From: Pseudomonadota bacterium
GTDB lineage: Bacteria > Pseudomonadota > Alphaproteobacteria > UBA1280 > RI-95
Direction of reading: 5' to 3'
Length of the DNA: 64,000 nucleotides
Assembly: GCA_016125375.1 (NCBI GenBank)
Contig: WGLU01000007.1
Span: 1-64,000, forward strand
A model generated the notes under the pieces. It was given only the letters and a program-made list of their open reading frames with translations, was not told the DNA's origin and ran no database searches. Made by a program: the position numbers and the translations under genes. Shown here one piece after another: positions 17,167-25,668 of this stretch. The first letter of the stretch is position 1, and each line of letters opens with the position of its first letter.

Positions 17167-18213
17167 TCAGGCGTTCTTAAGTGATTGCATATCAATCACA
17201 AAACGGTACTTCACATCCGATTTCATGATGCGATCATACGCGGTGTTAATGTCTTGCATGTCGATGACCTCGACATCGGAAACAATGTTATGCTCGGCGC
17301 AAAAATCCAGCATTTCCTGTGTTTCCTTAATGCCGCCAATCAGGGAGCCTGCAATGCTCTTGCGGCCCATAATCAGACCAAAGCTGTGTGTGTTCTCCAA
17401 CGGTGTGGCACCCACAATCGCCATTGTCGCATCCCGTTTGAGCAGCGGCATGTAGGGGTTGATGTCATGGCCGACGGGAACAGTGTTCAGCAAAAAGTCA
17501 AAAGTGCCTGCGTGGGCGGCCATGGCGTCAGCGTCTTTGGAGATGAGCACCTCATGAGCGCCAAGGCGTTTGGCGTCTGCCGCCTTGTTGGGCGATGTCG
17601 TAATCATCACGACATGTGCGCCCATGGCTGCTGCAAACTTAACGCCCATGTGGCCCAAGCCACCAAGGCCGATAACGCCTACCTTGTCGCCCTTTTTCAC
17701 TTCCCAGTGGCGCAGTGGAGAGTAGGTGGTAATACCGGCGCATAGCAGGGGAGCAACGGCTTTCTCGTCCAGTTTTTCGGACACACGGAGCACAAACTTT
17801 TCGTCCACGACAATCTTGTCCGAATAACCACCGTGGGTCATGCCGCCCATAATCGGGTCCGGACTACCGTAGGTCATGGTCATGCCTTTTTCACAGAATT
17901 GTTCCAGGTCATCCTTACAGGCCGAGCATTCACGGCAGGAGTCGACCATACAGCCAACGCCAACCAGATCGCCTTTCTTAAAAGCCGTGACCTTCTTACC
18001 GACCTCTGTAACGCGGCCAATGATTTCGTGGCCCGGCACAACGGGGTAGACGGACATGCCCCAGTCATTGTGGGCCATATGAATATCGCTGTGACAGACG
18101 CCGCAGTAGGTAATATCAATTTTTACGTCCAGCGGACCAACTTCGCGACGGTTGAAGGTGAAAGGGGCAAGCGGTTTATCTGTGCTGTAAGCGGCATAAG
18201 CTTTAGTGTTCAT
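17167..18213 (-). CDS. Zinc-dependent NAD(P) alcohol dehydrogenase (YahK/cinnamyl type)
   Basis: 348 residues. Medium-chain dehydrogenase: catalytic zinc ligands C40 and H62-E63 (CGVCHSDIH, GHEIIGRV), structural zinc Cys at 93, 96, 99 and 107, Rossmann motif GLGGLGHMGVKFAAAMG, and the helix DIQDINTAYDRIMKSDVKYRFV typical of YahK-like NADPH aldehyde reductases. It reduces aldehydes or oxidises alcohols; the physiological substrate cannot be read from sequence. It stands alone with a terminator hairpin downstream. Confidence 0.93.
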   Translation of the reverse strand: MNTKAYAAYSTDKPLAPFTFNRREVGPLDVKIDITYCGVCHSDIHMAHNDWGMSVYPVVPGHEIIGRVTEVGKKVTAFKKGDLVGVGCMVDSCRECSACKDDLEQFCEKGMTMTYGSPDPIMGGMTHGGYSDKIVVDEKFVLRVSEKLDEKAVAPLLCAGITTYSPLRHWEVKKGDKVGVIGLGGLGHMGVKFAAAMGAHVVMITTSPNKAADAKRLGAHEVLISKDADAMAAHAGTFDFLLNTVPVGHDINPYMPLLKRDATMAIVGATPLENTHSFGLIMGRKSIAGSLIGGIKETQEMLDFCAEHNIVSDVEVIDMQDINTAYDRIMKSDVKYRFVIDMQSLKNA

Positions 18214-18374
18214 GGGGGCATCCTTTCTTGTGGAGAATGTGCACTGGACCGTTCAGTCTTGTGGATATTACGCTTGAAAGGGGAATGCGTAAAGGGGGAA
18301 TAATGGGAGCATCTTTATGATCCTGACTGCCTCTGTTCTTAGTAACGCGCGCCAAACCATGTTATAAAATGGCC

Positions 18375-18540
18375 ACAATCGGAGTTGGTGTAGCCAGCTC
18401 CATTTTTATTTGATTGGGAAAGCCCGCCTAAAGATGGGCACTCGGGAGAGGCTTATGGGTGCCCGCTGTTGGGCTGAGGATATTAACCCCGAAGGTGCGT
18501 CCTAGGTGGAGAAGGTGTTCAACGCCAAGTACCGGTGATT
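18375..18540 (+). ncRNA. Candidate structured RNA, 6S-like
   Basis: No gene fits 18214-18578. A TATAAA at 18363-18368 and a terminator at 18553 frame a region that can fold into one long rod. CGG (18380-18382) pairs with CCG (18532-18534), TTGGTGT (18385-18391) with ACGCCAA (18522-18528), CTCCA (18398-18402) with TGGAG (18507-18511), AGCCC (18421-18425) with GGGCT (18471-18475), and GGGCAC (18436-18441) with GTGCCC (18459-18464). A large asymmetric bubble lies between the third and fourth stems. This closed rod with central bubble and about 165 bases is the 6S RNA plan. The fold was read by eye; a different ncRNA remains possible. Confidence 0.4.
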
Positions 18541-18552
18541 ATAACAACAAAA

Positions 18553-18577
18553 AACCCTTCCTCGCGGAAGGGTTTTT
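18553..18577. terminator. Terminator shared by tRNA-Ser and the candidate RNA
   Basis: AACCCTTCC-TCGC-GGAAGGGTT with A-run on one side and TTTTTAT on the other. It directly follows tRNA-Ser on the minus strand and the candidate RNA on the plus strand. Confidence 0.85.
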
Positions 18578-18578
18578 A

Positions 18579-18666
18579 TGGCGGAGAAGACAGGATTCGA
18601 ACCTGCGAGGGGTTTCCCCCAACACACTTTCCAGGCGTGCGCCTTAAACCACTCGGCCACTTCTCC
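18579..18666 (-). tRNA. tRNA-Ser(GGA)
   Basis: Minus strand, 88 bases. The acceptor GGAGAAG pairs with CTTCTCC, with discriminator G and encoded CCA. D-arm GTGGCCGAGTGG, anticodon loop CTGGAAA (GGA), a long variable arm with GGGGGAAACCCC as in class II tRNAs, and T-arm with GGTTCGAATCC. The terminator follows at once. Confidence 0.96.
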
Positions 18667-18757
18667 GCAGGCCGCTAGTAAAGCGTCCCCATCATACTGA
18701 AAAAAAAGCAAAGATAAAGGCTTTTTTTGCCGTGAAAGATGGAAGGCTGAAACAAAG

Positions 18758-19088
18758 GCAGTCCGCCTGTAAGCCGGGTTCTGTCGAGGGCCGTCATTCA
18801 TCTACGGCGGCCGTTACCGGCCGTCTCTAGCAACCTACCCGCCAACCACCTGCGGGCCACAGTTAAACGGTTGGCCTATTTGGTCTTGCACCGGATGGGG
18901 TTTAGCCTGCCTTGCCTGTTACCAGCCAAGCGGTGGGCTCTTACCCCACCATTTCACCCTTACCCCTTGCGGGGCGGTATCTTTTCTGTGCCACTTTCCC
19001 TAGGGTTGCCCCCGCCGGGCGTTACCCGGCATCCTTCCCTGCGGTGCCCGGACTTTCCTCCCTTGCGGGCGACGGTCCGGCGGACTGC
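18758..19088 (-). ncRNA. rnpB: RNase P RNA, bacterial type A
   Basis: Minus strand. The ends form P1: GCAGTCCGCC at the 5' end pairs perfectly with GGCGGACTGC at the 3' end. The 5' part holds the conserved GAGGAAAGTCCGGGC, and the 3' part holds AGAACCCGGCTTACAG, both hallmarks of rnpB. It matures the 5' end of tRNAs together with RnpA. At about 331 bases it is compact against the usual 370-400, so some peripheral helices must be short or missing. Confidence 0.95.
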
Positions 19089-19165
19089 ACGGCGTGTATA
19101 GCATGGGAAGCGGAGTGTGTCATCCCGTCCTTTATTTTTCTTTTGAAAACTGGCAGGTTAGGGGC

Positions 19166-19852
19166 ATGGAAAACGATATTCTCATCCGCCGCACCAACCG
19201 CCGTCGCAGTCTTGCACTGGTGATGCGCCCTGATGGGCGTTTCGAGGTGCGCGCTCCTGACTGGATAAGCCAGAAAAAAATCGATGCCTTTGTGGCCGAA
19301 TATACGCCCTGGATGGAGAAGAAACGTGCGCAGCGGGGGAGTTGGCCTGACCCCGTCACACGCACGTGGCAAACGGGGGATGTGTTCTACCTGCACGGCG
19401 AGCCTTTGGTACTGACTGTGCTCCAAAGTACCAAAAGTAAAGTGGAGGCGGAAGAAGGGCGGTTGCTGGTTACGGTATCCGTACCGGAGGACTCAACCGT
19501 TGTCGCACGCAGAGTCATTCGCTGGTACCGCCATCAGGCTAAGGAGCATTTCACGCCACGGGTGGCAGCGCTAGCTGCCCAGATGGGGGAAGAGGCCCCT
19601 GATCTGGCCTTTTCAAACGCGCATACACGCTGGGGGAGCTGCCGGGCATCCACCCGTAGTTTGCGCTTGGCATTGCGCCTGTTAATGGCACCCAAGCCGG
19701 TGCAGGATTACGTGATAATTCATGAGCTTGCGCACCTAACGCACATGGATCACTCGCCGAGGTTCTGGGGTCTTGTCGAACAATTTATGCCCAACTGGAA
19801 AGAGCATGCCGAGGTTTTGCGCACCCATGACGGGTTGTGGCAACTTATTTGA
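19166..19852 (+). CDS. YgjP/DUF45-type metallopeptidase
   Basis: 228 residues from ATG 19166; upstream in-frame codons fall in or near rnpB and are unlikely starts. An N-terminal basic region (RRTNRRRSLAL) typical of the family, WGSC at 156-159 (TRWGSCRAS), then H186-E187-x2-H190 with H196 as third ligand (VIIHELAHLTHMDHSPRFW). This is the YgjP-like/DUF45 zinc-dependent fold. No substrate is firmly known for the family. It is a single gene transcribed away from rnpB. Confidence 0.9.
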   Translation: MENDILIRRTNRRRSLALVMRPDGRFEVRAPDWISQKKIDAFVAEYTPWMEKKRAQRGSWPDPVTRTWQTGDVFYLHGEPLVLTVLQSTKSKVEAEEGRLLVTVSVPEDSTVVARRVIRWYRHQAKEHFTPRVAALAAQMGEEAPDLAFSNAHTRWGSCRASTRSLRLALRLLMAPKPVQDYVIIHELAHLTHMDHSPRFWGLVEQFMPNWKEHAEVLRTHDGLWQLI

Positions 19853-19998
19853 CAAAAAATGTGCCCTTTGCCCTTGACGTAGAGGGGGTGGCATTCTATC
19901 TAAGGGTCTGATTCGTTACTACGGTCCATCTTTTCGCGTTTTTCTATCGATACCCTCCTACTCTTTTTACCAGATCCTGAGAGAAGGAAAGAGAGACT

Positions 19999-20574
19999 AT
20001 GACCTTCGAAACCCTCATCGGCTCGGTCAAGAAGAGCTATGCCCAGATCGGCTTCCTGCTGCTCGTCTCGATCGGCGCGATCGCCCTCGGCATGATGCTC
20101 GGCGGCAACGCCGTGCTGGCCGGTGCCGCCATCGTCGGCGGTGTCGCCCTGATCGTCAACGGCGCCAAGAAGCGTGCCGATGCCGACAACGCCTACGCCC
20201 TGCGCGATGCGACCTACGTGACCTACGTCGGCGTCTCCGTCACCGCGGGCACCCTGTTCACCGCGGGTTCGGGCTTCTTCGGCTTCGTCCTGTTCGTCGC
20301 CGGCCTGGCCCTCATCGCGGGCACGGGTCTGCTGACCGGCATCAAGACCGTCGAGGTCCTCGATGCCACGTCCAGCGGCAAGGCGCTCGAAGAGGCGGTC
20401 GATGCCCGCTTCGCCGAAGTGACCACCAAGCTCGACGGCATCGGCGAGAACGTCGCCGACCTGCAGCGTAAGCAGACGCTCCTGACCAAGGCGCTCGACG
20501 CCAAGTCCGACAAGCGCGGCGCTTCGGCCGACGCCAAGGGCGCGGTCGACGAGCTGAACGGCGGCGCGTCGTAA
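19999..20574 (+). CDS. Small membrane protein with C-terminal coiled region, function unknown
   Basis: 191 residues. Hydrophobic segments at about 17-34, 37-52, 72-90 and 94-112, then a hydrophilic tail (about 120-190) with heptad-like EEAVDARFAEVTTKLDGIGENVADLQRK, probably a coiled coil in the cytoplasm or periplasm, ending in Ala/Asp/Lys-rich sequence. I do not recognise the family. A strong ribosome site precedes ATG. Codons end heavily in C or G (ATC, CTC, AAG, GAC), unlike the mur genes but like ftsZ, which may mean high expression. It has its own terminator 20 bases later. Confidence 0.75.
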   Translation: MTFETLIGSVKKSYAQIGFLLLVSIGAIALGMMLGGNAVLAGAAIVGGVALIVNGAKKRADADNAYALRDATYVTYVGVSVTAGTLFTAGSGFFGFVLFVAGLALIAGTGLLTGIKTVEVLDATSSGKALEEAVDARFAEVTTKLDGIGENVADLQRKQTLLTKALDAKSDKRGASADAKGAVDELNGGAS

Positions 20575-20592
20575 GCCAACCTCCCCATCAAG

Positions 20593-20623
20593 AAGGAGCT
20601 CCCATCGGGGAGCTCCTTTTTTT
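20593..20623 (+). terminator. Terminator after the small membrane protein
   Basis: AAGGAGCTCCC-ATC-GGGGAGCTCC followed by seven T. It isolates the division cluster from upstream transcription. Confidence 0.88.
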
Positions 20624-20663
20624 ATGTCATCAAAGGCATTGTATACATATTTTCTATATCTTG

Positions 20664-20688
20664 TGGGTGGTTATGGGCAGGAATGGGA
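20664..20688 (+). promoter_or_regulatory. MraZ operator: three TGGGN repeats at 10-bp spacing
   Basis: TGGGT (20664-20668), TGGGC (20674-20678) and TGGGA (20684-20688) are separated by exactly 5 bases each. This is the known MraZ binding pattern upstream of mraZ in other bacteria, so the cluster is probably autoregulated by MraZ. Confidence 0.85.
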
Positions 20689-20731
20689 AAAACACCCCCA
20701 AGACCTTGTGTGCGGGTCAGAATCCACAAAG

Positions 20732-20740
20732 TTATCCACA
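20732..20740 (+). promoter_or_regulatory. DnaA box upstream of mraZ
   Basis: TTATCCACA is a perfect match to the DnaA consensus; a weaker AATCCACA lies at 20721-20728. It may link division gene expression to replication initiation. Confidence 0.5.
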
Positions 20741-20816
20741 GCCACAGCCCGCGCAAATGCTTGTCTTTTACACTTTTTGTGTTGCGCTATCCCATGCCAT
20801 CCCATATCATACCATT

Positions 20817-21368
20817 ATGACCCATGAGAGGACGGGTAACGTCCCATACAAGGCGGGCACCAGACCTGCCGGGTCATCCCCAAAGGGGGAAACGGGTAAG
20901 AAAGAGCGGACTTTGGCAACATTCCTGTCGTCATACACCAATAAGGTGGACAAGAAGGGGCGCGTAAGCGTGCCTGCCGATTTTCGTGCGGAATTGTCGC
21001 TCCAGAGCCGCCAGACGGTGGTGGTGTATGCAGCGCCCGATGAGGGGTTCCTGTTTGCGTGGGGTTACGATGACTTTTTGCAGTTCGCAGAACGTATCAA
21101 GCGTCTGCCGCCCATGAGCAAGGAGCGTCAGCGTCTGGGGCGGAGCATCCTGGCGGCAGCGCGTCCGCTGGGCTTTGACTCGGAAGGGCGCATCATGCTG
21201 CCCGAAGCTTTTATGAAGATTGCCGGTGTGACCGAGCAGGCGTTGTTTGCCGGTCAGGGGGAGTACTTTACGATTTGGGATCCGTCTCGTTATGACACGA
21301 AACAGGCTGAAGACCTGACGTTCTACGAGGCTGACCTGTCGGTTCTGTCTGAAGGGGATGGACAGTGA
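20817..21368 (+). CDS. mraZ: Division/cell wall cluster regulator MraZ
   Basis: 183 residues from ATG 20817. The conserved part starts at about residue 34 (FLSSYTNKVDKKGRVSVPADFR), so a TTG at 20913, giving 151 residues, is more in line with the family and may be the true start. Two AbrB-like swapped-hairpin repeats: KVDKKGRVSVPADFRAEL near the start and LGFDSEGRIMLPEAFMKIA in the second half. MraZ binds TGGGN repeats and represses the cluster; three such repeats lie upstream. Its stop overlaps the rsmH start (GTGA, 4 bases). Confidence 0.92.
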   Translation: MTHERTGNVPYKAGTRPAGSSPKGETGKKERTLATFLSSYTNKVDKKGRVSVPADFRAELSLQSRQTVVVYAAPDEGFLFAWGYDDFLQFAERIKRLPPMSKERQRLGRSILAAARPLGFDSEGRIMLPEAFMKIAGVTEQALFAGQGEYFTIWDPSRYDTKQAEDLTFYEADLSVLSEGDGQ

Positions 21369-22288
21369 GTGACGGCCACATTCCCGTTATGTTGCGGGAA
21401 GTGGTTGAAACCCTGAAGCCCATCGACGGCGGGGTGTATGTAGATGGCACCTTTGGCGGCGGTGGATACACAAAAGCCATACTGGAGGCTGCGCAATGTA
21501 CGGTTATCGCAATAGATCAGGATCCTGACGCCATTGCCCGCGGGCAGTCGCTCCAAAAACAATACGGCGACCGTTTGCGGCTGGTGCATGGCAATTTTGG
21601 GGATGTTGCCACCCATGTTGCCGGGCTTGGATACAAAACAATAAACGGCATCGTGCTGGATCTGGGGGTTTCCTCCTACCAGTTGGACGAAGCGGAGCGA
21701 GGGTTTTCGTTTATGCGTGATGGGCCATTGGATATGCGGATGGGGCGGCAGGGGCCGTCTGCCGCTGACCTTTTGGCAGCGCTGGACGAGAAAGAACTTG
21801 CGGACATCTTTTACCTCTACGGCGAAGAGCGCCATTCCCGTAAAATTGCCCGTCATCTGGTGAGCCGCCGCAAGGTGCTCCCATTCACACGCACACTTGA
21901 TCTGGCGGAGGCTGTTGCAGATGCCAAGCCGGGCCCACGCGGGAAAATCCACCCTGCTACACAGGTTTTTCAGGCGCTCCGTATCGCTGTTAACAGCGAA
22001 CTGGACGTGTTGCAGAAAGCTTTGAGTGAAGGGGCTGAGGCACTGGGGGCAGAAGGCCGTTATGTGGTTGTGAGCTTCCATTCCCTCGAAGACCGTATCG
22101 TCAAGACAACGTTTAAGGATATGGCAGGCCCGCGCCGCCGTGTGAATCGTTACAAGCAGGACGGTGAGGCTGTAACCAGCGGTTTTGATCTGCCACTGCG
22201 AAAGGCGTTGGAGTGTTCGGCTGAGGAAGCCAGAATCAACCCGCGTTCCCGTTCAGCAAAATTGCGTGTATTGGAGCGGTTGGCATGA
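21365..22288 (+). CDS. rsmH: 16S rRNA m4C1402 methyltransferase RsmH (MraW)
   Basis: 307 residues, GTG start overlapping the mraZ stop by 4 bases. N-terminal HIPVMLREVVE, SAM-binding DGTFGGGGYTKAIL, LDLGVSSYQLDEAERGFSF with the family motif, and the C-terminal VVVSFHSLEDRIVK and NPRSRSAKLRVLER. All are diagnostic of RsmH, which methylates N4 of C1402 in the ribosomal decoding centre. Length is normal. It ends with ATGA, starting ftsL. Confidence 0.97.
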   Translation: MSDGHIPVMLREVVETLKPIDGGVYVDGTFGGGGYTKAILEAAQCTVIAIDQDPDAIARGQSLQKQYGDRLRLVHGNFGDVATHVAGLGYKTINGIVLDLGVSSYQLDEAERGFSFMRDGPLDMRMGRQGPSAADLLAALDEKELADIFYLYGEERHSRKIARHLVSRRKVLPFTRTLDLAEAVADAKPGPRGKIHPATQVFQALRIAVNSELDVLQKALSEGAEALGAEGRYVVVSFHSLEDRIVKTTFKDMAGPRRRVNRYKQDGEAVTSGFDLPLRKALECSAEEARINPRSRSAKLRVLERLA

Positions 22289-22569
22289 ACAAGTGGGCAG
22301 TATTTAGCGCGTTCTTTGCACTCGTGGCGCTCATTTTTATGGCGACCATGCACGTTAAGAATGATGTGCAGGCCCTGCGTGACAAACGTGACCGTCTGGT
22401 GGAGCGCCAGATGCGCCTGAATGAATCCATGCGTGTTCTGCAAGCCGAATATACCTATCTGTCCCGCCCTGAGCGGTTGCGTCAGTTTGCAAGTGTGCTG
22501 AACCTGGCGCCTGTCGGCAGCATGCAGGTTGTGCCTTTGACGGTCGCCTTTGATGGGGGGCAGCCATGA
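22285..22569 (+). CDS. ftsL: Cell division protein FtsL
   Basis: 94 residues. Single TM segment near the N-terminus (about 4-20), then a coiled-coil stretch (NDVQALRDKRDRLVERQMRLNE split across heptads) and a short C-terminal tail with LAPVGSMQVVPL. FtsL sequence is poorly conserved, and the call rests on size, topology and position between rsmH and ftsI. It bridges FtsQ/FtsB and FtsWI at the septum. Overlaps of 4 bases on both sides. Confidence 0.88.
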   Translation: MNKWAVFSAFFALVALIFMATMHVKNDVQALRDKRDRLVERQMRLNESMRVLQAEYTYLSRPERLRQFASVLNLAPVGSMQVVPLTVAFDGGQP

Positions 22570-24266
22570 CCTATCGTCCGCGTGCCCGTCGTCTGGATAA
22601 TAAGCCCAAGGTACAGCAGAAGCCCTGTGCGGGCATCAAACTGCGTGCGGCCTTTGTGATGGGGCTGTTCGTGATGGCGTTTTGCGGCCTTCAGGTCAAG
22701 CTTGTGACGCTGGGGATGCTGGATGGGTATGAGCCTGCTGGCAATACCATTCAAACACGGCTGTCGGCGGATATGCGTCGCGGCGATATTTATGACCGCA
22801 ACGGTGAATTGCTGGCAACCACATTGAACACCTACTCGCTTTATGCGGATCCTAAAACGATTATGGATGTGGGCGAGGCCGTCACCAAGATTGCCGGCGT
22901 CCTGCCGGATATGGATACCACCATCCTGCGTGACCGGTTGCGTCGCAAGGGGCGGTTTGTGTGGTTGCGCCGTAATTTGACGCCCCAACAGGCCTGGCAG
23001 ATCAACGCACTGGGCCTGCCCGGTCTTGGTTTCCGTCAGGAAATGGCACGGGTTTACCCGCATCAATCGCTGCTGGCCCATGCGTTGGGGAGTGTCAATA
23101 ACGAAGGTCAGGGCATTGCCGGTGTTGAGGCGACGGAAGAAGAGCGCCTGAGCCAAGGGCAGGATGTGCATCTGGCGCTGGATGTGCGCCTGCAACAGGC
23201 CCTGCGTGACAGCCTGATGGAAACACTGGTGAAAACCCGTGCAAAAGCTGTCTGGGGTATTTCCATGGAACCTGATACGGGGGAGATTGTCGCGGCGGTC
23301 AGCCTGCCTGACTTCGACCCCAATCATTATGGCAGCGCGCATGAAGAGCAATGGCTCAACCGCATCAGCGGCGGCGTGTATGAAATGGGTTCGACCTTTA
23401 AACTGTTTACTGCGGCTGAGATGATGGACCGTAAAGGTGTGTCGCCGGATCAGGCTTACGACTGTACCAGTTCCATTAGCATTGGCCGCTTCCGCATTCA
23501 CGACCCTTACCCCAAAAGCCGCTGGCTGACACTGACGGAGATTCTGCGTTACTCCTCCAACATTGGTGCCGCGCGTATGGCTGATACGTTGGATGAAGGT
23601 GAGCAGAAACGCTTCCTTGACGAGCTGCATTTGCTGGATCGCACCGATGTCGGGTTCAGCCATGTCGCAACCGCACTGACACCCCAACGCTGGAAACGCA
23701 TCCAGACCATGACGATTGCCTTTGGTCACGGGATTGCCGTATCGCCCGTGAACATGGTTGCTGCGGTCAGCACGCTGGTGGGCGATGGTAACTGGCGTGA
23801 GCCGAGCTTGATTCGTGACCGTGCCCACGCTGCCCCTCAGCGGGTGGTGAAGCCGGCAACGGTCGAGCGGATGCGCAACATTATGCGTGACGTGGTTGAA
23901 AACGGTACTGCAACACGTGCAAAGGTTTTAGGGTATGATATCGGTGGTAAGACCGGTACGGCAGAGAAGAACGAGAACGGTGCCTACCTTAAAGACAAAC
24001 ACCTTGCGTCGTTTGTCGGCGTTGTACCCCTTGATAAGCCACGCCTTGTTACGTTAATTATGGTGGATGAGGGTTACGACGGCGAGAAGCCCGGTGGTGG
24101 CGGCTCTGTTGCTGCGCCCGCTTTCGCCTCTTTTGTCCGCCGTGCCGCACCGATTTTGGGGATTACACCGCAAATTACCGGGGATATGCCACTTGTGGCC
24201 GAACACCCCCGGGTACAGAGGGTTGGATATGAAACTGTCAGCTTTAATTGGGGCGCCCGTCGCTAA
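22566..24266 (+). CDS. ftsI: Septal peptidoglycan transpeptidase FtsI (PBP3)
   Basis: 566 residues. N-terminal cytoplasmic tail, one TM (about 28-48), a PBP dimer domain with RRGDIYDRNGELLATT, and the transpeptidase domain. Active-site Ser276 lies in STFK, S330-S-N in YSSNIG, and K462-T-G in GGKTGTAEK. It cross-links septal peptidoglycan and works with FtsW, encoded further down. Length is typical. The C-terminal end overlaps the murE start by 38 bases. Confidence 0.97.
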   Translation: MTYRPRARRLDNKPKVQQKPCAGIKLRAAFVMGLFVMAFCGLQVKLVTLGMLDGYEPAGNTIQTRLSADMRRGDIYDRNGELLATTLNTYSLYADPKTIMDVGEAVTKIAGVLPDMDTTILRDRLRRKGRFVWLRRNLTPQQAWQINALGLPGLGFRQEMARVYPHQSLLAHALGSVNNEGQGIAGVEATEEERLSQGQDVHLALDVRLQQALRDSLMETLVKTRAKAVWGISMEPDTGEIVAAVSLPDFDPNHYGSAHEEQWLNRISGGVYEMGSTFKLFTAAEMMDRKGVSPDQAYDCTSSISIGRFRIHDPYPKSRWLTLTEILRYSSNIGAARMADTLDEGEQKRFLDELHLLDRTDVGFSHVATALTPQRWKRIQTMTIAFGHGIAVSPVNMVAAVSTLVGDGNWREPSLIRDRAHAAPQRVVKPATVERMRNIMRDVVENGTATRAKVLGYDIGGKTGTAEKNENGAYLKDKHLASFVGVVPLDKPRLVTLIMVDEGYDGEKPGGGGSVAAPAFASFVRRAAPILGITPQITGDMPLVAEHPRVQRVGYETVSFNWGARR

Positions 24267-25668
24267 CGACATCGAAGTGACGCGCGCAGTCGATGATTCC
24301 CGTCTTGTTGAGGCGGGAGATATTTTTATTATCGACAGCCGACAGGGGCCGGAAGCCGAGACCTACGTCAAAATGGCGCTGCAACGTGGTGCGGCCTACA
24401 TCATCAGCGATGATTTTTATAAGGGTGACAAGCCCGCTAACCTGTTCCTGTCCGACCGTCCCGGCATCTATATGGCCAAATGGGCTGCCCAACACTGGCC
24501 GCATCAGCCGCAGTACGTCATGGGCGTAACGGGTACTAACGGTAAAACATCTACGGCGTGGTTTGCACGCGAACTGGCTATGCTGGCCGGCAACAAGGCG
24601 GCCTCTCTGGGCACGTTGGGACTGTATGAGAACGCCGATTATAAGGAATACTTTGGCTTTACCTCGCCGCGTCCGGCAAAGCTGCATACCATGCTGGATG
24701 ATCTGGCCAAGAGAGACTTTAGCCACGTGGCGATGGAAGTTTCCAGCCATGCGCTGGAACTGGGGCGTATGGAAGGTGTCAATTTTGCCGCCGCCGCTTT
24801 TACCAACCTGACACAGGACCATTTGGACTTTCATGGCAGTATGGAAGGGTACTTTCAAGCCAAGGCCCGTCTGTTCAGCGAGGTGATGAAACCCGGTAGC
24901 ACAGCTGTCATTAATGTTGGCCGACTGGAATCCATGCCTTTGCTGGCAACGGCTAAAGGTGCGGGGTTGAACGTGCTGACCTATGGCAGCGCCAACGCGG
25001 AGTTGGTCGTACGGATTAAGAACTTCTCCGCCGCTGGTATGGATGTGGAAATCAAATACAACCACTGGAACGAGTTGGTGACCGTGCCGCTGGTCGGGCT
25101 CTTCCAGGGCGAGAATCTGGGTGCCGCGATTGGTCTGGCGCTGTCCGCCAACATCGGCATGGACAGTATCCTGCAAAATCTGCCCAAGCTGACTGCCGTT
25201 CCCGGCCGTATGGAGGCTATTGTAACCCCCAACACCAAGCAGCCGACAGTTGTGGTGGATTATGCACACACACCGGACGCGCTTAAATCCGCGTTGGAAA
25301 GTCTGCGCCCACAGGTTAAGGGCAAGCTGTGGGTCGTCTTCGGGTGCGGTGGTAACCGCGATAAAACCAAACGTCCGCTGATGGGTAAAATCTCCAAGGA
25401 CTTGGCAGACCGCGTTGTCGTAACGGACGATAACCCGCGTTTTGAGGAGCCGGATGTCATCCGTGGCGAAATTATGGCCGCTGCCACTGGAGCTGAAAAT
25501 ATTGGCGACCGCCGTAAGGCTATCGAGTATGCGCTCAGCCATGCCGCCAGTGATGATGTTGTCCTCATTACAGGCAAAGGGCCGGAGTCCGGTCAAATCG
25601 TCAAAGGGGTGACCACGCCGTTTGATGACCGCGAGGTCGCGCGTGAGATTCTGGAGCATCTGGCATGA
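24229..25668 (+). CDS. murE: UDP-MurNAc-tripeptide ligase MurE
   Basis: 479 residues from ATG 24229 inside the end of ftsI; the longer open frame to 24067 is an artefact. Mur ligase with ATP motif GVTGTNGKTSTAWF, central and C-terminal domains, and TDDNPRFEEP, the DNPR signature for meso-diaminopimelate over lysine. It adds the third stem residue to UDP-MurNAc-dipeptide in the cytoplasm. Ends with ATGA, the murF start. Confidence 0.97.
   Translation: MKLSALIGAPVANDIEVTRAVDDSRLVEAGDIFIIDSRQGPEAETYVKMALQRGAAYIISDDFYKGDKPANLFLSDRPGIYMAKWAAQHWPHQPQYVMGVTGTNGKTSTAWFARELAMLAGNKAASLGTLGLYENADYKEYFGFTSPRPAKLHTMLDDLAKRDFSHVAMEVSSHALELGRMEGVNFAAAAFTNLTQDHLDFHGSMEGYFQAKARLFSEVMKPGSTAVINVGRLESMPLLATAKGAGLNVLTYGSANAELVVRIKNFSAAGMDVEIKYNHWNELVTVPLVGLFQGENLGAAIGLALSANIGMDSILQNLPKLTAVPGRMEAIVTPNTKQPTVVVDYAHTPDALKSALESLRPQVKGKLWVVFGCGGNRDKTKRPLMGKISKDLADRVVVTDDNPRFEEPDVIRGEIMAAATGAENIGDRRKAIEYALSHAASDDVVLITGKGPESGQIVKGVTTPFDDREVAREILEHLA

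Noticed and set aside
18381-18410. Terminator GGAGTTGG/CCAGCTCC followed by ATTTTTATT
   Set aside because: No upstream gene on that strand needs it, and the same bases pair better in the long-range rod; it remains an alternative fold.
18456-18490. TPP-riboswitch-like GGGTGCCC...GGGCTGAG
   Set aside because: The second half of the THI box is missing and no thiamine gene follows; the stems fit the longer rod structure.
18502-18801. Open frame over the tRNA-Ser region with GEVAEWFKAHAWK
   Set aside because: Translation of tRNA-Ser itself and its flanks.
20661-20816. Longer N-terminus for MraZ
   Set aside because: It would run through the MraZ operator and DnaA box and has no family similarity.
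22482-23828. 448-codon frame antisense to ftsI
   Set aside because: Composition is His/Gln/Arg-rich with no domain; ftsI on the other strand has all motifs.
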